A stretch of DNA of 64,000 nucleotides from Micromonospora echinospora. GTDB taxonomy: Bacteria; Actinomycetota; Actinomycetes; Mycobacteriales; Micromonosporaceae. Location: positions 310,001 through 374,000 of the forward strand of contig NZ_JACHJC010000001.1 of the NCBI RefSeq assembly GCF_014203425.1. The letters run 5' to 3'. Position numbers and translations under genes: made by a program. Of the stretch, positions 60,775 to 64,000 are shown in pieces. The stretch's first letter is position 1. Each line of letters begins with the position of its first letter. The notes beneath the pieces are model-generated. The model saw only the letters and a program-made list of their open reading frames with translations. It searched no databases and was not told the origin of the DNA.

Positions 60775-62097
60775 CTACGAAGGGTTCTCCGTCCGGTCTA
60801 CCTGCTCGGGATTGTTGTCCGGTGTTGCGCCCAGCCAGGTGTGGACCGTCGTGATCTCCTCGTCGGAGAACGTGATCTCCGCTGCGTCGGCGCGGCTGAG
60901 GACGTTGCCGACGAACGCCGCTGCGATGTCGTCGGCTGTCGGTGGGGGTTGACGGTGCAGCGGGCAACCGCCGAACGACGTGCCCCGCACGACGAACGCG
61001 ACGGCGTTGCGGCTGACCGGCAGCCCCTGGTCGCGTAGCTGGTCTCGGGCCCAGCTGGTGCAGTGGGTCAGGTTGAACCGCTGGGACTGGGCGTACTCCG
61101 CGAGTGTCCGGTAGATCGCCGGCCACCAGTGTTGCGGCATTCGCGGCAGGTCGAGCTGATCGCCCAAGCGCTCAACGACGTCCGGCAGGGCGACGCGTGG
61201 CGTCGCGGTGGCCGCCTCCGGAGCCGGGTGGCGGCTGGTGTCCCAGATCAGGTACTGCGACGTCTGCAGGTTCGGCAACGTCAAGCTCGCCACCGCACGG
61301 GCGAAGCTACCGAAGCCGAACCAGTTGCTGTCCGTGACCGACGGACCGAGCTGCATCCGCAGCCGGGAAGCGAGCGAAGCCATATTCAACGGCTCAGTCG
61401 CCGTGGCGTACTCCTGGGTCACGATAGACCGGAAGGCCTCGTACGCCTCGCTTTGACCAGAGGCAGGGGCGTCACCCGCGACCGCGGCCACATGTTCGTC
61501 CAACCCGTCCTCCACCTCACTGTCGGGCTCGTCGTCGAGATCGACCGACTCGCCCTGCACCAGTGCCAGCAGGTGCTGGCTGTCGAGAACCTGGTCGGCG
61601 ATCGCGGTGAAGGCCTCAGCCGCGTCGGCCGGTGACACGATCATGGTTCGCCGGTCGGAACGGCGTAGGCGTTGCAGCAGAGGTGTCATGTCGGAGTCGC
61701 CGGAGGCGATGACGAACTCGTCATACCGGGTGTCGACGGACAGTGCGTCGACGGCGTCAACGACGATCCTGATGTCGGCCGCGTTCTTCGTGCTGCTATA
61801 GCGAGGGCAGTCGATCACATCGAAGCCGGCGCGGACGAACGACGGCCGGAACTTCGAGAAGTACAACCGCGTTTGCTCCCCATCTGGGTCTGCGCGGTAC
61901 ACCCAGCCCGCGGGGTTGAGGTAGCAGCGCAGGACCAGCCAGCGCCGTACGCCATCCGTCGTGGCCGTCGTCGCCAGCCGGCGCAGCCATCCCCCCGGAT
62001 CCTCGGCGAAGTGAACTGCCACGTCCGGGTCCAACTTGTAGAGGCCGCTGAACACGTTGTCGAAGTCGAGGTAGAGCGCCGCCCGAACGTGATCCAC
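60775..62097 (-). CDS. NYN-domain (PIN-like) protein with OST-HTH/LOTUS-like C-terminal part
   Basis: A 440-aa protein. The NYN nuclease fold is seen in ALYLDFDNVFSGL (first Asp), KNAADIRIVVDAVDAL and EFVIASGDSDMTPLLQRLR (acidic cluster). After an acidic linker, residues from about 225 to 300 (AYEAFRSIVTQEYATATEPLNMASLASRLRMQLGPSV...NWFGFGSFARAVASL) look like an OST-HTH/LOTUS RNA-binding domain. MARF1/LabA-like proteins cut or bind RNA. It may act on transcripts or in defence; context offers no partner. Convergent with the methyltransferase remnant. Confidence 0.75.
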   Translation of the reverse strand: MDHVRAALYLDFDNVFSGLYKLDPDVAVHFAEDPGGWLRRLATTATTDGVRRWLVLRCYLNPAGWVYRADPDGEQTRLYFSKFRPSFVRAGFDVIDCPRYSSTKNAADIRIVVDAVDALSVDTRYDEFVIASGDSDMTPLLQRLRRSDRRTMIVSPADAAEAFTAIADQVLDSQHLLALVQGESVDLDDEPDSEVEDGLDEHVAAVAGDAPASGQSEAYEAFRSIVTQEYATATEPLNMASLASRLRMQLGPSVTDSNWFGFGSFARAVASLTLPNLQTSQYLIWDTSRHPAPEAATATPRVALPDVVERLGDQLDLPRMPQHWWPAIYRTLAEYAQSQRFNLTHCTSWARDQLRDQGLPVSRNAVAFVVRGTSFGGCPLHRQPPPTADDIAAAFVGNVLSRADAAEITFSDEEITTVHTWLGATPDNNPEQVDRTENPS

Positions 62098-62251
62098 GAG
62101 CGCAACCTACCAACGTTGAGCAAGGACGCCATCACCCCGTCTTCACGGCAGTACGTGTGAGGGCGGGGTGATGGTCCGCTACAAGCGAGGGCCGCACCTG
62201 TCCGACTTGACCTCACTTTCCTTCCCCTTTCGAGACTCGGGAGTAATCACC

Positions 62252-62602
62252 GTGACCAGCCACGACATCAATCCCAGAACCCCCGCCAGCGGTGGCGAGG
62301 TGTGGACCGAAGAGCGCATCCGCGCGCTCGGCGCGATCACCGACCTGCCCACCGCCGGACGTGTCTTCGGCCTGGGACGCGCCCTGTCCTACGACCTCGC
62401 CCGCACCGGCGACTTCCCGGTGCCGGTCCTGCGGGTCGGCGCCCGATACAAGGTGCCCGTCGCCGGGATCCTCACCGCCCTGGGTCTGTCGCCGACGTCC
62501 GGCGACTTGACCCTGGGCGGGATGCGAAGCGTCGATCACCAGGACGAAATCAGCAGCATCGACCCGCCGTACACCGGCGGCGACAGGAAGAAGGAACCGT
62601 GA
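62252..62602 (+). CDS. xis: Excisionase-like HTH protein
   Basis: A 116-aa protein from GTG 62252 with GGGAG 7-11 nt upstream; the longer frame to 62168 lacks a ribosome site. TAGRVFGLGRALSYDLARTGDFPVPVLRVGARYKVPVAGIL is a MerR/AlpA-type winged HTH used by excisionases. Its stop overlaps the integrase start (GTGA), the standard xis-int pairing of actinobacterial integrative elements. Confidence 0.75.
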   Translation: MTSHDINPRTPASGGEVWTEERIRALGAITDLPTAGRVFGLGRALSYDLARTGDFPVPVLRVGARYKVPVAGILTALGLSPTSGDLTLGGMRSVDHQDEISSIDPPYTGGDRKKEP

Positions 62603-64000
62603 CCCGCACCCGCAGCCCCGAAGGGGCCCTCACCAAACGCTGCACCTGCACCGACCCCGACACCGGCAAGAGGCTGGGCAGCCGGTGCCCGAGACTGCGC
62701 CGGCCGGGCGGCGGCTGGCACCCCACCCACGGGGTATGGGGCTACCAAATCGAACTGCCCGCCCGACCCTCGCGGCCCCGCCGGCAGCTACGCCGGTCCG
62801 GCTTCGACAGCCGCGACACCGCCGCCGCCGAGTTGCGGCACGCCCGCGCGCTGCTCGATGTCGCCGACGGCGACACCCACGTCGCGGCGCAGATCGGGGA
62901 CCTGCTGCACTCCTGCCAGCCCGGCACCCCGCTGCCCGACCGCGACGCGGTTGCCGCCCGTGTCCGCGCCGGCGTGCCCGCCTCCGTGCCGACCACCACC
63001 GGCGAGTACCTGAACGCGTGGCTGGACGGACGGCGGGGACTCGCGGAGAAGACAGTGCGCGGCTACTCCGACCACATCCGCCTCTACCTGATCCCCCACC
63101 TCGGTGCCATCCCGATCCAGAGCCTACGGACGGCCCACATCGAGGGCATGTTCACCGCCATCGCGGTCAAGCAGGACGAGATCCGCGCCGCCCGTGCGAG
63201 CAGCGACCCCGAGATCCGGGCGAACGTGAAGGGCGTCCGGCCGATGGGCGCATCGAGCACACACCGGCTGTACGCCACGGTGCGCAAGGCACTCAACGAC
63301 GCCGTCGTCCGCGCAAAGCTGATCCCCACCAACCCCGCCCTTGGCGTCGAGTTGCCCACCGCGAAACGACCCAAGGCGCGGGTATGGACCGCGAAGGCGG
63401 TCGAGCACTGGCAGTCCACCGGCAGGCGTCCCAGCCCGGTCATGGTGTGGATGCCGCAACAAGCCGGACAGTTCCTCGACCACGCGCAACGCCACGACAT
63501 CGTCCTCTACGCGATGTTCCTGCTCATCCTGCACCGAGGCCTACGCCGCGGCGAGGCCTGCGGTCTCCGCGACCACGACGTCGACCTCGACGCCGGCTAC
63601 CTCACCGTCGTGGAACAGATCACCACCGTCGGCTACACCCCCATCGTCCGGCCGGTGAAAAGCGACGCCGGCGACCGGGTCATCCCTCTTGGCCCGAAAA
63701 CCATCGCCGCCCTGCGCTCCTACCTCGACATGCGCCGCCGCTGGCAACAGGTCAACGACACCGGATGGCCCGACAGCGGCCGATTCTTCGTCCGTCCCGA
63801 CGGCAAGGCCTGGCACCCCCAGACAATCAGCGACCGCTTCGACCACCTCGTCGCCACCGCAGGCCTGCCACCCGTACGGCTGCACGACCTCCGGCACTGC
63901 GCCGCCACCTACCTGCGCCATGGCGGCGCCGACATGAAAGAGGTCCAGGAAACCCTCGGCCACTCCACCATCGGCCTGACCTCCGACACCTACACCACCG
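62599..64000 (+). CDS. int: Tyrosine integrase, 3' end beyond window
   Basis: About 467 codons from GTG 62599. An Arg/Cys-rich N-terminal arm-binding part precedes the core-binding domain (TTGEYLNAWLDGRRGLAEKT). The catalytic domain shows HRGLRRGEACGLR (Arg I), KSDAGDRVIPL (Lys), VRLHDLRHCAATYL (HxxR), LGHSTI and, in the last visible residues, SDTYTT with the nucleophile Tyr. It is therefore almost complete. It most likely recombines the tRNA-Arg site identified at 10430. Confidence 0.88.
   Translation, partial: MTRTRSPEGALTKRCTCTDPDTGKRLGSRCPRLRRPGGGWHPTHGVWGYQIELPARPSRPRRQLRRSGFDSRDTAAAELRHARALLDVADGDTHVAAQIGDLLHSCQPGTPLPDRDAVAARVRAGVPASVPTTTGEYLNAWLDGRRGLAEKTVRGYSDHIRLYLIPHLGAIPIQSLRTAHIEGMFTAIAVKQDEIRAARASSDPEIRANVKGVRPMGASSTHRLYATVRKALNDAVVRAKLIPTNPALGVELPTAKRPKARVWTAKAVEHWQSTGRRPSPVMVWMPQQAGQFLDHAQRHDIVLYAMFLLILHRGLRRGEACGLRDHDVDLDAGYLTVVEQITTVGYTPIVRPVKSDAGDRVIPLGPKTIAALRSYLDMRRRWQQVNDTGWPDSGRFFVRPDGKAWHPQTISDRFDHLVATAGLPPVRLHDLRHCAATYLRHGGADMKEVQETLGHSTIGLTSDTYTT

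Larger units (their letters stand above)
10430..64000. mobile_element. Integrative and conjugative island (left end at tRNA-Arg; right end beyond window)
   Basis: Support comes from the tRNA-Arg half-site at 10430, the conjugation ATPases and secretion proteins at 38-45 kb, and the excisionase/integrase pair at 62.2-64.0 kb facing the expected right att site. It also contains nested insertions (IS110 copies, a Tn554-like transposon) and broken genes. That all of it is one element is inference; it could be several elements accreted at the same tRNA. No relaxase or replication initiator was recognised. Confidence 0.6.

Overview
This is high-GC actinobacterial DNA with GTG starts, 4-8 nt gene overlaps, an Lsr2 homologue and actinobacterial domain families. 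It is most like a Micromonosporaceae chromosome (Micromonospora and relatives); genus is inferred from gene style only. The window reads as ordinary chromosome on the left (1 to about 10.43 kb) joined to a large composite mobile island (10.43 kb to beyond the right edge). The junction is a 3' half of tRNA-Arg(ACG) at 10430-10471, followed outward by the tRNA's own terminator.

Chromosomal part: 1-8625 is a leftward, tightly overlapping class I lanthipeptide operon. It encodes a 64-aa precursor with a GG-type leader, an acyl-CoA-dehydrogenase-like flavoprotein, a full-length LanB dehydratase, a LanC cyclase, a C39-peptidase ABC transporter, a glycosyltransferase-like protein and an FAD-linked oxidoreductase cut by the window edge. 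A secreted CE4 polysaccharide deacetylase with a C-terminal CBM2-like module follows (8992-10059).

Island, left cargo (10.5-29.6 kb): this is a patchwork of broken genes and intact cassettes. A PLD-like gene is split by a unit with 50-bp terminal inverted repeats that carries a pRiA4b ORF-3-like gene. Next come an ArsR remnant and a WC-motif (DUF6907-like) gene, an HxlR/peroxiredoxin fusion divergent from an MFS exporter with a palindromic operator between them, a SAM methyltransferase and an IS110-family recombinase gene. After these is a leftward biosynthetic-type cluster I do not recognise: truncated aldo-keto reductase, radical SAM with a B12-like domain, thymidylate-kinase-like kinase, DegT aminotransferase, formyltransferase fusion, cupin, EEP hydrolase, Nudix, plus a second EEP hydrolase convergent to it.

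Island, conjugation backbone (29.7-49.6 kb): small element genes, a GGDEF protein, Lsr2 and an FAD monooxygenase precede a replication-relaxation protein. A stripped-down type IV secretion operon follows (VirB2-like pilin, VirB6/TrbL-like, PrgI, VirB4-like ATPase, VirD4/TraG-like ATPase). A control region at about 44.8-47.2 kb has a 46-bp inverted duplication upstream of both outward operons and more than twenty TGACA/TGTCA words. Rightward from it runs a DNA-modification-like operon: methyltransferase-like protein, N4/N6 DNA methyltransferase, PAPS-reductase-like protein and C5-cytosine methyltransferase. Two later insertions have wrecked this operon. One is a 7.6-kb Tn554-like transposon with two tyrosine recombinases, a third large protein and a small coiled-coil protein, carrying a methyltransferase and an aminoglycoside-phosphotransferase-like gene. 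The other is a 2.0-kb IS110 element.

The IS110 element has two candidate guide loops upstream of its recombinase that match its own ends and its actual insertion target, the signature of a bridge RNA. The right end holds an NYN-domain protein, an excisionase-like HTH protein and a tyrosine integrase that runs off the window. This int/xis pair suggests the second attachment site lies just beyond base 64000.
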